A stretch of 64,000 nucleotides of DNA from Flagellimonas lutaonensis. Its GTDB lineage: Bacteria; Bacteroidota; Bacteroidia; Flavobacteriales; Flavobacteriaceae. The DNA is taken from the NCBI RefSeq assembly GCF_000963865.1, contig NZ_CP011071.1:2360501-2424500 (forward strand), written 5' to 3'. Position numbers and translations under genes: made by a program. Below are positions 23,869 to 35,376 of this stretch, one piece after another. Every line of letters begins with the position of its first letter. The first letter of the stretch is position 1. The notes under the pieces were generated by a model. That model saw nothing but the letters and a program-made list of their open reading frames with translations, had not been told where the DNA came from and searched no databases.

Positions 23869-24252
23869 ATGGCAGATTTAAAAGATTTTGCAGAACAGTT
23901 GGTTAACCTTACGGTAAAAGAAGTAAACGAGTTGGCCGACATTTTGAAAGAAGAATACGGTATTGAGCCCGCAGCTGCAGCTGTTGCTGTGGCCGGTGGT
24001 GCTGCCGCTGGTGGTGGCGATGCCGAAGCAGCTGAGGAAAAATCAGAATTCGATGTTATCCTTAAGGCTCCAGGTGGCTCTAAGTTGGCCGTTGTTAAAT
24101 TGGTGAAAGAATTGACAGGTCTTGGCCTTAAAGATGCCAAAGACATTGTTGACAGCGCACCAAAGGCGATTAAAGAAGGAGTCGCCAAAGACGAGGCCGA
24201 AGGCATCAAGAAATCATTGGAAGAAGCAGGAGCAGAAGTTGAGCTTAAATAA
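23869..24252 (+). CDS. rplL: 50S ribosomal protein bL12 (L7/L12)
   Basis: A 127-residue stalk protein: N-terminal dimer domain ([20 protein letters not shown]), an Ala/Gly-rich hinge ([13 protein letters not shown]), and the C-terminal factor-binding domain ([40 protein letters not shown]). Confidence 0.98.
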   Translation: MADLKDFAEQLVNLTVKEVNELADILKEEYGIEPAAAAVAVAGGAAAGGGDAEAAEEKSEFDVILKAPGGSKLAVVKLVKELTGLGLKDAKDIVDSAPKAIKEGVAKDEAEGIKKSLEEAGAEVELK

Positions 24253-24274
24253 TAGCGTCTACCATAATGATTTG

Positions 24275-24311
24275 GTTAAGGTCTTTTTCGCCGCTGGCGG
24301 ATAAGACCTTA
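24275..24311 (+). promoter_or_regulatory. Hairpin in the rplL-rpoB gap
   Basis: AAGGTCTT ... AAGACCTT encloses a second short stem CGCC / GGCG. In other bacteria this gap carries an attenuator or RNase III site that sets the ribosomal protein to polymerase ratio. A similar role is possible; no T run follows, so simple termination is unlikely. Confidence 0.5.
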
Positions 24312-24384
24312 GCCTGTTTATAAAGACGTGTGCAAAGTCGCACACTGCCCAATAATAATATTCACGTACAAAATTTGTCCATTG

Positions 24385-27300
24385 ATGTTCAAAAATCAGA
24401 CTGAAAGAATAAGTTTCGCATCCGCTAAGAACATACCGGAATACCCGGATTTCTTGGACATTCAGATTAAATCGTTTCAAGACTTTTTTCAGCTTGAGAC
24501 CAAATCTGACGAAAGAGGCAATGAAGGGCTGTACAACACCTTCATGGAGAATTTCCCCATAACAGATACCAGAAACCAGTTTGTACTTGAGTTTTTGGAT
24601 TATTTCATCGATCCGCCTCGGTATACGATTCAAGAATGTATTGAGAGGGGGCTTACGTACAGCGTGCCGTTAAAGGCCCGTTTGAAATTATACTGTACCG
24701 ATCCCGAACACGAAGACTTTGAGACCATTGTTCAAGATGTGTATCTAGGCACCATTCCGTACATGACACCAAGCGGCACTTTTGTGGTCAATGGCGCTGA
24801 GCGGGTCGTGGTTTCGCAGTTGCACCGATCGCCGGGCGTATTCTTTGGTCAGTCGTTCCATGCCAATGGCACCAAGTTGTATTCGGCAAGGGTCATTCCG
24901 TTCAAAGGTTCTTGGATCGAGTTTGCGACCGACATCAATGGCGTGATGTACGCGTATATTGATAGAAAGAAAAAATTGCCCGTGACAACCCTTTTCAGGG
25001 CCATCGGTTACGAAAGAGACAAAGATATCCTTGAAATCTTTGACCTCTCTGAAGAGGTAAAGGTCTCAAAGGCAGGTTTGAAAAAAGTTTTGGGCCGTAA
25101 ATTGGCCGCAAGGGTATTGAACACTTGGCACGAAGATTTTGTTGATGAAGATACCGGCGAGGTGGTATCCATCGAGCGTAACGAGATCATTCTAGATCGT
25201 GACACCGTTCTTGAGAAAGAGCATATCGAGCAAATACTTGAAGCTGATGTCAAGACCATTCTTCTCCACAAAGAGAACAATGCCCAGTCTGACTACGCGA
25301 TCATCCATAATACACTACAAAAAGATCCCACGAACTCTGAAAAAGAGGCCGTTGAGCACATCTACCGACAACTGCGTAACGCAGAACCGCCAGATGAAGA
25401 AACGGCCAGGGGCATTATCGATAAATTGTTCTTCTCAGATCAACGCTATAACCTAGGTGAGGTTGGGCGCTATCGAATGAACAAAAAACTGGGTCTTGAT
25501 ATTTCTATGGACGAGCAGGTCTTGACCAAAGAAGATATCATTACCATTATCAAATACCTGATAGAGCTTATCAACTCTAAGGCTGAGATCGACGATATAG
25601 ACCACTTGTCGAACCGTCGTATCAGAACCGTGGGCGAGCAGTTGTCACAACAATTCGGTGTGGGCCTTGCCCGTATGGCAAGAACCATCAGAGAGCGTAT
25701 GAACGTTCGTGACAATGAGGTCTTTACACCGATTGATTTGATCAATGCCAAGACGTTGTCTTCGGTGATCAACTCGTTCTTCGGCACAAACCAGTTGTCT
25801 CAGTTCATGGATCAGACCAACCCATTGGCCGAGATTACGCACAAGCGCAGAATGTCGGCACTGGGGCCAGGCGGTCTTTCACGTGAAAGGGCTGGTTTTG
25901 AGGTTCGTGACGTTCACTACACGCATTATGGTAGGCTGTGCCCGATTGAGACCCCAGAGGGTCCGAACATCGGTCTGATTTCATCCCTATCCGTATTTGC
26001 GAAGGTGAATTCAATGGGCTTTTTGGAGACCCCCTATAGAAAGGTTGAAAACGGCAAGGTCAATACCAAAGACTATATATACCTAAGTGCAGAGGAGGAG
26101 GAAGGCATGAAGATAGCCCAAGCCAATATTCCTTTGAAGAGTGATGGTACCATTGACCAAGACAAGGTAATTGCAAGGGAAGAGGGCGATTTTCCGGTGG
26201 TAGACCCAAAAGAGGTCAATTACACCGACGTGGCCCCCAACCAGATTGCATCCATTTCGGCATCGCTTATCCCATTCTTGGAACACGATGATGCAAACCG
26301 TGCCCTGATGGGGTCTAACATGATGCGCCAAGCTGTACCGTTGTTGAGGCCTGAGTCTCCTATTGTGGGTACAGGACTGGAACGACAAGTAGCCACTGAT
26401 TCTAGGGTATTGATCAATGCAGAAGGCGATGGAGTGGTCGAATATGTCGATTCGCACAAAATAATCATCAAGTACGATAGGTCTGATGAAGAGCGATTGG
26501 TTAGCTTCGATGACGATTCGAAAACCTATGAACTTGTAAAATTCCGAAAAACGAACCAAGGCACCTGTATCAACCTTAAGCCGATCGTAAGAAAGGGCGA
26601 CAAGGTAAAAAGAGGCCAGGTACTATGCGAAGGATACGCCACGCAGAAAGGCGAGCTGGCCCTTGGTAGAAACCTAAAAGTGGCCTTTATGCCATGGAAA
26701 GGGTACAACTTTGAGGATGCCATCGTGATTTCTGAAAAAGTGGTTCGTGAAGATATCTTTACCTCTATCCATATCGATGAATATGCCTTGGAGGTTCGCG
26801 ATACCAAATTGGGTGCCGAAGAATTGACCAACGATATACCGAATGTATCAGAAGAGGCCACAAAAGACCTTGACGAATACGGTATGATCCGTGTGGGTGC
26901 AGAGGTAAAACCAGGTGATATCCTAATAGGAAAGATTACACCTAAAGGGGAATCAGATCCTACACCTGAAGAAAAACTGCTCCGTGCCATCTTTGGTGAC
27001 AAGGCCGGTGATGTGAAAGATGCTTCTTTGAAGGCACCACCATCGTTGAACGGTGTGGTGATCGACAAAAAGCTGTTCTCAAGGTCTATCAAGGATAAGA
27101 GAAAACGTTCAGAAGACAAAGAGGCCATTGCCAGATTGGAGATGGACTATGAGGTGAAGTTCCAGCAGTTGAAAGATGTTCTTGTAAAGAAACTCTTTGA
27201 GCTCGTCAACGGTAAAACTTCACAGGGCGTTCAGAACGATTTAGGTGAAGAGGTGCTTCCAAAAGGCAAGAAGTACACTATCAAGATGCTCAATTCAGTT

Positions 27301-28194
27301 GATGACTTTGCACATTTGGTGAGCGGTAGCTGGACAACGGATGAGAAAACCAATGCTTTGGTCAACGATTTGTTGCACAACTATAAAATTAAGTTGAACG
27401 ACCTTCAGGGTAACCTAAGAAGAGACAAGTTCACGATTTCAGTGGGTGATGAACTACCTGCAGGGATCATGAAGTTGGCCAAAGTGTACATTGCCAAGAA
27501 ACGTAAGTTGAAGGTGGGAGATAAAATGGCGGGTCGTCATGGTAACAAGGGTATCGTCGCCCGTATCGTTCGCCAAGAAGACATGCCTTTCTTGGAAGAT
27601 GGAACACCTGTTGACATTGTCTTGAACCCACTGGGCGTACCATCGCGTATGAACATTGGCCAGATTTACGAGACAGTACTTGGCTGGGCGGGGCAAAAAC
27701 TCGACAAGAAATTTGCCACCCCGATTTTTGACGGTGCAACATTGGACGAAATCAACGGATATACCGATGAGGCCGGCGTACCAAGGTTCGGCCACACCTA
27801 TCTCTACGATGGGGGCACTGGTGAGCGTTTTGACCAACCAGCAACCGTTGGAGTCATTTACATGTTGAAACTGGGCCACATGGTCGATGACAAGATGCAC
27901 GCTAGGTCTATTGGGCCGTACTCACTTATCACGCAACAGCCATTGGGTGGTAAGGCACAGTTCGGTGGCCAGCGTTTCGGTGAGATGGAGGTATGGGCAT
28001 TGGAAGCCTACGGCGCTTCATCGACCCTTCGCGAATTGTTGACCGTAAAATCCGATGACGTGATCGGTAGGGCCAAAACCTACGAAGCCATTGTCAAAGG
28101 AGAAAGCATGCCAGAACCTGGATTGCCAGAATCTTTCAACGTATTAATGCATGAACTCAAAGGATTGGGTCTAGACATCAGGTTGGAAGAATAA
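24385..28194 (+). CDS. rpoB: DNA-directed RNA polymerase subunit beta
   Basis: The 1269-residue chain begins [16 protein letters not shown], as in other Bacteroidota; the longer in-frame start at 24328 is rejected. Landmarks include the rifampicin pocket [20 protein letters not shown] with the wild-type-like Asp, His and Ser residues ([21 protein letters not shown]-type continuation), the [11 protein letters not shown] block near 27530, and the C-terminal [18 protein letters not shown]. Length is as usual for the phylum. Confidence 0.98.
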   Translation: MFKNQTERISFASAKNIPEYPDFLDIQIKSFQDFFQLETKSDERGNEGLYNTFMENFPITDTRNQFVLEFLDYFIDPPRYTIQECIERGLTYSVPLKARLKLYCTDPEHEDFETIVQDVYLGTIPYMTPSGTFVVNGAERVVVSQLHRSPGVFFGQSFHANGTKLYSARVIPFKGSWIEFATDINGVMYAYIDRKKKLPVTTLFRAIGYERDKDILEIFDLSEEVKVSKAGLKKVLGRKLAARVLNTWHEDFVDEDTGEVVSIERNEIILDRDTVLEKEHIEQILEADVKTILLHKENNAQSDYAIIHNTLQKDPTNSEKEAVEHIYRQLRNAEPPDEETARGIIDKLFFSDQRYNLGEVGRYRMNKKLGLDISMDEQVLTKEDIITIIKYLIELINSKAEIDDIDHLSNRRIRTVGEQLSQQFGVGLARMARTIRERMNVRDNEVFTPIDLINAKTLSSVINSFFGTNQLSQFMDQTNPLAEITHKRRMSALGPGGLSRERAGFEVRDVHYTHYGRLCPIETPEGPNIGLISSLSVFAKVNSMGFLETPYRKVENGKVNTKDYIYLSAEEEEGMKIAQANIPLKSDGTIDQDKVIAREEGDFPVVDPKEVNYTDVAPNQIASISASLIPFLEHDDANRALMGSNMMRQAVPLLRPESPIVGTGLERQVATDSRVLINAEGDGVVEYVDSHKIIIKYDRSDEERLVSFDDDSKTYELVKFRKTNQGTCINLKPIVRKGDKVKRGQVLCEGYATQKGELALGRNLKVAFMPWKGYNFEDAIVISEKVVREDIFTSIHIDEYALEVRDTKLGAEELTNDIPNVSEEATKDLDEYGMIRVGAEVKPGDILIGKITPKGESDPTPEEKLLRAIFGDKAGDVKDASLKAPPSLNGVVIDKKLFSRSIKDKRKRSEDKEAIARLEMDYEVKFQQLKDVLVKKLFELVNGKTSQGVQNDLGEEVLPKGKKYTIKMLNSVDDFAHLVSGSWTTDEKTNALVNDLLHNYKIKLNDLQGNLRRDKFTISVGDELPAGIMKLAKVYIAKKRKLKVGDKMAGRHGNKGIVARIVRQEDMPFLEDGTPVDIVLNPLGVPSRMNIGQIYETVLGWAGQKLDKKFATPIFDGATLDEINGYTDEAGVPRFGHTYLYDGGTGERFDQPATVGVIYMLKLGHMVDDKMHARSIGPYSLITQQPLGGKAQFGGQRFGEMEVWALEAYGASSTLRELLTVKSDDVIGRAKTYEAIVKGESMPEPGLPESFNVLMHELKGLGLDIRLEE

Positions 28195-28236
28195 GAACAT
28201 TATTGAACAAGTATTTAAAGCTATCACCATACTATT

Positions 28237-31200
28237 ATGGCAAGAATTAAAGATATTAATACGCCAAAGAGGTTTAACAAAATTTCAATAGGTCTTGCAT
28301 CGCCAGAGGCAATCTTGGCTGAATCGCGAGGAGAGGTTTTGAAGCCTGAAACCATCAACTACCGAACGCACAAGCCCGAACGAGACGGTTTGTTTTGCGA
28401 GCGTATCTTCGGTCCGGTGAAAGATTACGAGTGTGCCTGTGGCAAGTACAAGCGTATACGGTACCGCGGTATTGTCTGTGACCGTTGCGGTGTTGAGGTG
28501 ACCGAGAAAAAGGTGCGAAGAGATAGGGTTGGACACATCAACTTGGTAGTGCCCGTGGCCCACATCTGGTATTTTAGGTCGTTGCCGAACAAAATCGGAT
28601 ACCTTCTTGGATTGCCATCCAAGAAGCTCGATATGATCATCTACTATGAAAGGTATGTGGTCATTCAGCCGGGTATCGCCAAAGGTCCGGAAGGAGAGGA
28701 AATCAAAAAAATGGATTTCCTTACTGAGGAAGAGTATCTGAACATTTTGGAGACCTTGCCGGCAGAGAACCAATATTTGGAAGATTCCGATCCCAACAAG
28801 TTCATCGCTAAGATGGGAGCAGAATGTCTAATCGACCTATTGTCGAGAATAGACCTCAAAGAGCTTTCATATGAGTTGAGGCACAAAGCCAACACCGAGA
28901 CCTCGAAACAACGTAAAACAGAGGCGTTGAAACGCCTTCAGGTCGTAGAGGCTTTCCGTGAGGCACAAGAAAACCGTGAGAACCGTCCAGAATGGATGAT
29001 CATGAAGGTCGTACCGGTTATTCCACCAGAACTGAGACCTTTGGTTCCGTTGGATGGTGGCCGTTTTGCGACCTCTGACCTGAACGACCTATACAGAAGG
29101 GTCATCATCAGAAACAATCGTTTGAAGCGCTTGATGGAAATCAAGGCGCCAGAAGTCATCCTTAGAAATGAAAAGAGGATGCTTCAAGAGGCGGTTGATT
29201 CGTTGTTCGACAATACCAGAAAGGCATCGGCCGTGAAAACCGAGTCTAATAGGCCATTGAAGTCACTTTCAGATTCGTTGAAAGGGAAGCAAGGGCGTTT
29301 CCGTCAGAACCTTTTGGGTAAACGTGTTGATTATTCGGCACGTTCGGTCATCGTCGTGGGCCCTGAAATGAAATTGTACGAATGTGGTCTTCCGAAAGAT
29401 ATGGCCGCAGAACTGTACAAGCCCTTTGTGATTCGAAAGTTGATAGAAAGGGGTATTGTAAAGACGGTTAAATCTGCCAAAAAGATAATAGATAAAAAAG
29501 AGCCCGTTGTATGGGATATTCTTGACAACGTTATCAAGGGCCACCCTGTATTGTTAAACAGGGCCCCCACATTGCACCGTTTGGGTATCCAGGCATTTCA
29601 GCCCAAATTGATCGAGGGTAAGGCAATTCGTTTGCACCCATTGGCTTGCACGGCCTTTAACGCCGACTTCGATGGTGACCAAATGGCGGTGCACCTTCCG
29701 TTGGGGCCTGAGGCCATTCTTGAGGCGCAGTTGTTGATGCTGGCCTCACAGAATATTTTGAATCCTGCGAACGGTTCACCGATTACCGTGCCGTCGCAAG
29801 ACATGGTTTTGGGTCTTTATTATATGACCAAAGAGCGAAAGTCTACCAAAGAGCACCCCGTTAAGGGAGAGGGATTGACCTTCTATTCAGATGAAGAGGT
29901 GGTCATTGCCTTCAACGAGGGTAGGGTTGACCTGAATGCCTGTATCAAGGTAAGGGCCAAAGATTTCAATGAAGATGGTGAACTGGTCTATCAAATAATC
30001 GAAACCACCGTTGGTAGGGTATTGTTCAACCGTGTGGTACCTGAGAATGCTGGTTTTATCAACGAGGTACTGAACAAAAAATCGCTTCGAAACATTATCG
30101 GAAAGATTTTGAGCGTTACCGATGTGCCGACGACCGCCGAGTTCTTGGATAAAATCAAGACCATGGGGTACGAATTCGCTTTCAAGGGAGGCCTTTCGTT
30201 CAGCTTGGGTGATATTATCATTCCAAAGGAGAAACAAGAAATGATCGATGATGCCAACCGGCAGGTAGATGGTATCATGGCCAACTATAACATGGGTCTT
30301 ATTACAAATAATGAAAGGTATAACCAGGTTATTGATGTTTGGACCTCTACCAATGCCATGCTGACCGAATTGGCGATGAAACGAATTCGTGAAGACCAGC
30401 AAGGTTTCAACTCTGTTTATATGATGTTGGATTCTGGTGCAAGGGGTTCTAAAGAACAGATTCGTCAGTTGACCGGTATGCGTGGTCTAATGGCGAAACC
30501 GAAGAAATCTACGGCCGGTGGTGGTGAGATTATCGAAAACCCGATTCTTTCTAACTTTAAGGAAGGATTGTCCATTTTGGAATACTTTATCTCGACCCAC
30601 GGTGCCCGTAAAGGTCTTGCCGATACGGCCTTGAAGACAGCAGATGCTGGATATCTGACACGAAGATTGGTTGATGTATCGCAAGATGTGATCGTGACCA
30701 TTGAAGATTGCGAGACCTTGAGGGGAATCGAGGTACAGGCCTTGAAAAAGAACGAAGAGGTAGTCGAAACACTTGGTGAACGAATTCTGGGCAGGGTTTC
30801 GCTACACGATGTGTATGACCCAATGACGGAAGAATTGTTGCTGAAATCAGGTCAAGAGATCAAAGAGGCCGATGTAGCGAAAATAGAGGCTTCACCTATC
30901 GAAAAAATCGAAGTTCGCTCTGCTTTGACCTGTGAGGCACCCAAGGGTATCTGCGCCAAATGTTACGGAAGAAACCTCGCCACCAATAAAATGGTGCAGC
31001 GCGGTGAAGCCGTTGGTGTGGTCGCTGCCCAATCAATTGGTGAGCCCGGTACACAGTTGACGCTTCGTACGTTCCACGTTGGGGGTATCGCCGGAAACAT
31101 TTCTGAAGACAACAAGTTGGAAGCCAAATATGATGGTATCGCTGAAATCGAGGATTTGCGAACTGTCGAAGGAGAGAATACCGAAGGCGAAAAGGCAAAC

Positions 31201-32535
31201 ATCGTGATTTCACGAACCACTGAAATCAAGATTGTTGACCAAAAAACCGGTATAACGTTGAGCACCAACAACATTCCTTATGGCTCGCAACTGTTCATCA
31301 AAAATGGGGCAAAAGTCAAAAAAGGAGATGTTATTTGCCAATGGGATCCCTATAATGGTGTAATCGTATCTGAGTTTACAGGTCAGATTGCCTATGAGAA
31401 CATTGAGCAAGGTGTTACCTATCAAGTTGAGATCGATGAGCAGACTGGTTTCCAAGAGAAGGTAATCTCAGAATCTCGAAACAAGAAATTGATCCCCACC
31501 CTACATATTAAAGATGGTAAGGGAGAGGTATTGCGTTCTTACAACCTACCCGTTGGATCACACTTGATGGTGAACGATGGTGACAAGATCAAAGAAGGTA
31601 AGATTTTGGTCAAGATCCCGCGTAAATCTGCAAAAGCAGGGGATATCACAGGTGGTCTGCCAAGGGTTACGGAGCTGTTCGAAGCTAGAAACCCATCCAA
31701 TCCGGCTGTGGTCTCAGAAATAGATGGCGTGGTATCTTTCGGTAAGATCAAAAGAGGAAACCGTGAGATCATCATCGAGTCTAAACTGGGTGAGGTCAAG
31801 AAATACTTGGTCAAACTTTCAAACCAAATTCTGGTGCAAGAGAACGATTACGTTCGTGCTGGCATGCCATTGTCTGATGGGTCGATTACCCCTGACGATA
31901 TTTTGGCTATCAAAGGCCCTTCTGCCGTACAGCAGTATTTGGTAAACGAAGTTCAAGAGGTATACCGTTTGCAAGGTGTAAAGATCAACGACAAGCACTT
32001 TGAGGTGGTCGTTAGACAAATGATGCAAAAGGTTCGAATAGAGGATCCGGGCGATACTGTCTTCTTAGAAAACCAGTTGGTTCACAAAGATGATTTTATC
32101 AAGGAAAACGATGAGATTTTCGGCAAGAAGGTGGTTGAAGATCCAGGAGAATCAGAAAACCTTAAAGCTGGTCAGATCATTACAGCACGTGAATTGCGTG
32201 ACGAAAACTCGTTGCTCAAGCGCTCTGACAAGCAACTGGTCACTGCCAGGGATGCTATTGCAGCCACTGCCACTCCAGTACTTCAGGGTATTACCAGAGC
32301 ATCATTGCAGACCAAATCGTTTATTTCTGCGGCCTCTTTCCAAGAGACGACCAAAGTATTGAACGAGGCAGCGGTGAACGGTAAGGTTGACACGCTTGAA
32401 GGATTGAAAGAGAACGTTATTGTGGGTCATAAGATTCCTGCCGGTACCGGTATGAGGGACTACGATAGTATAATCGTGGGTTCCAAGGAAGAATATGATG
32501 AGATCATGGCCCGCAAAGAGGAATTTAAATTCTAG
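28237..32535 (+). CDS. rpoC: DNA-directed RNA polymerase subunit beta'
   Basis: The 1432-residue subunit carries the N-terminal zinc ribbon ([22 protein letters not shown]), the active-site loop [15 protein letters not shown] that binds the catalytic Mg2+, the bridge-helix region around [22 protein letters not shown], and a second zinc site ([15 protein letters not shown]). It follows rpoB by 42 bases and ends at an intrinsic terminator. Confidence 0.98.
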   Translation: MARIKDINTPKRFNKISIGLASPEAILAESRGEVLKPETINYRTHKPERDGLFCERIFGPVKDYECACGKYKRIRYRGIVCDRCGVEVTEKKVRRDRVGHINLVVPVAHIWYFRSLPNKIGYLLGLPSKKLDMIIYYERYVVIQPGIAKGPEGEEIKKMDFLTEEEYLNILETLPAENQYLEDSDPNKFIAKMGAECLIDLLSRIDLKELSYELRHKANTETSKQRKTEALKRLQVVEAFREAQENRENRPEWMIMKVVPVIPPELRPLVPLDGGRFATSDLNDLYRRVIIRNNRLKRLMEIKAPEVILRNEKRMLQEAVDSLFDNTRKASAVKTESNRPLKSLSDSLKGKQGRFRQNLLGKRVDYSARSVIVVGPEMKLYECGLPKDMAAELYKPFVIRKLIERGIVKTVKSAKKIIDKKEPVVWDILDNVIKGHPVLLNRAPTLHRLGIQAFQPKLIEGKAIRLHPLACTAFNADFDGDQMAVHLPLGPEAILEAQLLMLASQNILNPANGSPITVPSQDMVLGLYYMTKERKSTKEHPVKGEGLTFYSDEEVVIAFNEGRVDLNACIKVRAKDFNEDGELVYQIIETTVGRVLFNRVVPENAGFINEVLNKKSLRNIIGKILSVTDVPTTAEFLDKIKTMGYEFAFKGGLSFSLGDIIIPKEKQEMIDDANRQVDGIMANYNMGLITNNERYNQVIDVWTSTNAMLTELAMKRIREDQQGFNSVYMMLDSGARGSKEQIRQLTGMRGLMAKPKKSTAGGGEIIENPILSNFKEGLSILEYFISTHGARKGLADTALKTADAGYLTRRLVDVSQDVIVTIEDCETLRGIEVQALKKNEEVVETLGERILGRVSLHDVYDPMTEELLLKSGQEIKEADVAKIEASPIEKIEVRSALTCEAPKGICAKCYGRNLATNKMVQRGEAVGVVAAQSIGEPGTQLTLRTFHVGGIAGNISEDNKLEAKYDGIAEIEDLRTVEGENTEGEKANIVISRTTEIKIVDQKTGITLSTNNIPYGSQLFIKNGAKVKKGDVICQWDPYNGVIVSEFTGQIAYENIEQGVTYQVEIDEQTGFQEKVISESRNKKLIPTLHIKDGKGEVLRSYNLPVGSHLMVNDGDKIKEGKILVKIPRKSAKAGDITGGLPRVTELFEARNPSNPAVVSEIDGVVSFGKIKRGNREIIIESKLGEVKKYLVKLSNQILVQENDYVRAGMPLSDGSITPDDILAIKGPSAVQQYLVNEVQEVYRLQGVKINDKHFEVVVRQMMQKVRIEDPGDTVFLENQLVHKDDFIKENDEIFGKKVVEDPGESENLKAGQIITARELRDENSLLKRSDKQLVTARDAIAATATPVLQGITRASLQTKSFISAASFQETTKVLNEAAVNGKVDTLEGLKENVIVGHKIPAGTGMRDYDSIIVGSKEEYDEIMARKEEFKF

Positions 32536-32548
32536 ATACAAACAACGG

Positions 32549-32575
32549 ACCCCGGCCTAAAAAACCGGGGTTTTC
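32549..32575 (+). terminator. Intrinsic terminator after rpoC
   Basis: ACCCCGG / CCGGGGT stem around an A-rich loop, followed by TTTTC; 13 bases after the rpoC stop. Confidence 0.85.
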
Positions 32576-32591
32576 TTATATAACCCATTTT

Positions 32592-32903
32592 ATGGCTGAT
32601 AAAGAGAAAAAGCAAAAGCAGATTAACATAGAACTTGATGAGAAAACTGCCGAGGGAATATATTCCAACTTGGCAATCATCAATCATTCAGTCTCAGAGT
32701 TTGTAGTGGATTTTATCAGTATGATGCCGGGCACACCCAAAGCAAAGGTCAAAAGTAGGATTATTTTGACGCCGCAGCACGCCAAGAAGTTTCTAAAGGC
32801 CCTTAACGACAACGTGGTGCGTTTTGAACAGGCCCATGGCACCATAAAGGATTATGAACAGCCCCCAATTCCGCTCAATTTTGGTCCAACTGGGGAGGCT
32901 TAA
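32592..32903 (+). CDS. DUF3467 domain protein
   Basis: A 103-residue soluble protein: INIELDEKTAEGIYSNLAII, SEFVVDFISMMPGTPKAKVK, SRIILTPQHAKKFLKALNDN, and an acidic tail. The family is a short, widely spread protein of unknown role, very often next to rpoC in Bacteroidota. No catalytic motif is visible. Confidence 0.9.
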   Translation: MADKEKKQKQINIELDEKTAEGIYSNLAIINHSVSEFVVDFISMMPGTPKAKVKSRIILTPQHAKKFLKALNDNVVRFEQAHGTIKDYEQPPIPLNFGPTGEA

Positions 32904-32906
32904 AAT

Positions 32907-32937
32907 AAAAACCCTGACCACAAGTCAGGGTTTTTTT
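32907..32937. terminator. Bidirectional intrinsic terminator
   Basis: AAAACCCTGAC / GTCAGGGTTTT around a CACAA loop, with T runs in both directions. It lies between two convergent genes (DUF3467 and the membrane protein) and would end both. Confidence 0.85.
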
Positions 32938-32945
32938 GTTTCATG

Positions 32946-33380
32946 TCACCGCAACCAACCCTTTTGAATGCCTTTTTGGGCAAAGAAAATCAAAAATGCC
33001 CCGATTGCCACCACTAGGGCGGGTGTTACATATGCTTGGGGACCAAAAGCTTCTGCTGCATTTTGAAGGAACAACCAATTGATAAACTGCAACACGGCCG
33101 CTACCAACGAAAGGACGAATAAGGGTTTGGCCCATTTTTTTCGAAGCAAGAGTGCTATACTCGCCAATGCCCCAGAAAATACCGCAATGGCAAATGCTGC
33201 GGTGGCCCATGCTGGGATGGAAGTGAACAGTTCGCCCTGTTCTTCGGTCAATGCTTCTACAACAGCCGTTTTATTAAAGGCAAGATTCAAATAATTGAAA
33301 ACGCCCACTAAGTTCCAAAGAAGGGTGATAATTCCCACCACCCAGAACCGCGCTGGGGGTTTAACTACAGTACTGGTCAT
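32946..33380 (-). CDS. Small four-helix membrane protein
   Basis: A 144-residue protein with four hydrophobic segments: FWVVGIITLLWNLVGVFNYL, AWATAAFAIAVFSGALASIA, PLFVLSLVAAVLQFINWLFL and PALVVAIGAFLIFFAQ. It resembles unnamed inner-membrane proteins common in marine Bacteroidota; no conserved catalytic residues are seen. Function unknown. Confidence 0.75.
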   Translation of the reverse strand: MTSTVVKPPARFWVVGIITLLWNLVGVFNYLNLAFNKTAVVEALTEEQGELFTSIPAWATAAFAIAVFSGALASIALLLRKKWAKPLFVLSLVAAVLQFINWLFLQNAAEAFGPQAYVTPALVVAIGAFLIFFAQKGIQKGWLR

Positions 33381-33428
33381 AATCGTAAATTTTATTGGTT
33401 ATGCCAGAGTAAAGTACGAAAAAAGATA

Positions 33429-35018
33429 TTATAGTTCTTTTTCTGAAGTAAAGCGAAGCTTTACGGTCGGGTATTTTTGTTGGGTCATTTGTAACGAGAA
33501 GGCCGAATCGGCTAAAAACACCAACTGTCCGCTTTTATCTTTTGCCAAAAATTTTTGCTTCACACGCTTGAACTCCCTGAACTCGTCATTGTCACTTTCA
33601 GGATCTATCCAACAGGCTTTGTATACAGGAAAATTTTCATAGGTGCATTTGGCCCCATATTCGTGCTCCAACCTATATTGAATCACCTCGTATTGAAGCG
33701 CTCCTACAGTTCCAATAACCTTTCTCCCGTTCATTTCAAGTGTGAACAATTGGGCTACCCCCTCGTCCATCAACTGGTCAATGCCCTTGTTCAATTGCTT
33801 GGCTTTCATCGGGTCTGCGTTGTTGATATATCTGAAATGTTCAGGGGAAAAATTGGGTATGCCCCTATAATTCAGTGCCTCACCTGAAGTGAGTGTATCG
33901 CCAATTTTAAAATTTCCTGTATCGTGTAGGCCTACGATATCTCCTGGAAATGAGACATCGACAATTTCTTTTTTCTCGGCAAAAAAAGCATTCGGACTCG
34001 AAAACTTGAGTTTTTTGCCAAGTCTGACATGCAAATAAGGTTTGTTTCGTTCAAAAGTTCCTGAGACCACCTTGACAAAGGCCAGACGGTCTCTATGCTT
34101 GGGGTCCATGTTGGCATGTATTTTAAATACGAAGCCAGAAAAATCTTTTTCATTGGGCTTCACCAATCTTTCTTCTGCTTTTTTTGGCCGTGGCGTAGGC
34201 GCAATCTCAACAAAGCAATCCAGCAGCTCTCTTACCCCAAAATTATTGAGTGCCGAACCAAAAAAGACGGGTTGCAAGGCTCCATCTAAATAAGCTTTCT
34301 TATCAAATTCAGGATACACGCCCTTGACCAATTCAAGGTTTTCACGTAGGGTCTGTGCAGCAGTTTCCCCGATGATATTCTCTAAGTCGGGGTCTTCAAG
34401 ATTATCAAACGCAATGGTTTCTTCAATATTTTTTTTGCTGTTGCCACTGAACAGGTTGATGTTTTTCTCATAGATATTATAGATTCCCTTGAAATCGTAT
34501 CCCATTCCGATTGGAAAGCTCAATGGGGTTACCGAAAGCCCCAACTTTTGCTCTACCTCGTCCAGTAGGTCAAAAGCATCTTTTCCTTCCCTATCCAGTT
34601 TGTTGATAAAAACGATCATCGGTATGTTCCGCATTCGACATACTTCAACCAATTTTTCGGTCTGTTCCTCAACACCTTTTGCCACATCAATTACCACAAT
34701 AACGCTGTCCACAGCAGTTAGGGTTCTGAAGGTGTCTTCGGCGAAATCCTTGTGTCCAGGAGTGTCTAAAATGTTGATTTTGAAATTTTTATATAAAAAT
34801 GCGAGTACCGACGTTGCCACAGAAATGCCCCTTTGTCGCTCAATTTCCATGAAGTCGCTGGTGGCCGATTTTTTTATTTTGTTATTTTTTACGGCCCCCG
34901 CCTCTTGAATGGCACCTCCGAACAGCAGCAATTTTTCGGTCAGAGTAGTTTTACCGGCATCGGGGTGCGAAATGATTCCGAAAGTTCTCCTTCGGGCAAT
35001 TTCCTTTTCAAAATCCAT
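33429..35018 (-). CDS. prfC: Peptide chain release factor 3
   Basis: The 529-residue translational GTPase has G1 SHPDAGKTTLTEKLL, switch II DTPGHKDFAEDT, G4 INKLDREG and the RF3-specific tail with IDQLMDEGVAQLF and GALQYEVIQYRLEHEYGAKC. RF3 removes RF1/RF2 after termination. A -7-like box TATTTTTG lies at 35040-35033 on its strand, 15 bases before the ATG. Confidence 0.97.
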   Translation of the reverse strand: MDFEKEIARRRTFGIISHPDAGKTTLTEKLLLFGGAIQEAGAVKNNKIKKSATSDFMEIERQRGISVATSVLAFLYKNFKINILDTPGHKDFAEDTFRTLTAVDSVIVVIDVAKGVEEQTEKLVEVCRMRNIPMIVFINKLDREGKDAFDLLDEVEQKLGLSVTPLSFPIGMGYDFKGIYNIYEKNINLFSGNSKKNIEETIAFDNLEDPDLENIIGETAAQTLRENLELVKGVYPEFDKKAYLDGALQPVFFGSALNNFGVRELLDCFVEIAPTPRPKKAEERLVKPNEKDFSGFVFKIHANMDPKHRDRLAFVKVVSGTFERNKPYLHVRLGKKLKFSSPNAFFAEKKEIVDVSFPGDIVGLHDTGNFKIGDTLTSGEALNYRGIPNFSPEHFRYINNADPMKAKQLNKGIDQLMDEGVAQLFTLEMNGRKVIGTVGALQYEVIQYRLEHEYGAKCTYENFPVYKACWIDPESDNDEFREFKRVKQKFLAKDKSGQLVFLADSAFSLQMTQQKYPTVKLRFTSEKEL

Positions 35019-35376
35019 GCAAAAAATTTGGGCAAAAATAGGGCAAATACAACGATTTTGGTATGCTTTTCGAAAAGCTAATGGTCACCAGTTCTTCTTG
35101 GTACCATTGTTAAAGAGAAATATTGTACAAATTTTTGATTTTCAGGAAGTCCGAGGCAAGGAGGCTCAACGTATGTACATAGATGGCAGATGGGAAGAAT
35201 CCTTAGACCTTTTATCGAATAAAATAGGATTTAACTGATTTAAAAAGTAAATATGTACAAGGTTTGGCATATAGTTTTAATGCCATATCTTGCACCAGTT
35301 TAAGCAAAGCCCCATATTCTTAAACCTTGAAAGCCTACAAAGCCATGGTGATACGTTTACCTGAAAACTATCATTT
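35019..35376. other. Intergenic region between prfC and the surface-protein cluster, with a possible 21-residue ORF
   Basis: This 358-base stretch separates divergent prfC and the surface-protein genes. It contains a strong-looking SD (AAGGAGG, 35158-35164) followed after eight bases by ATG 35173 and the short frame MYIDGRWEESLDLLSNKIGF (then N, stop 35238). It may be a gene remnant or chance. A promoter-like TTTG-N19-TATCTTGC lies near 35261-35291, upstream of the next gene, with one mismatch in the -7 box. Nothing else is recognised. Confidence 0.35.

Noticed and set aside
24328-24384. Upstream start for rpoB giving a 19-residue extension.
   Set aside because: The extension ([11 protein letters not shown]...) is not found at the start of Rpo[12 protein letters not shown] at 24385 is the usual start.
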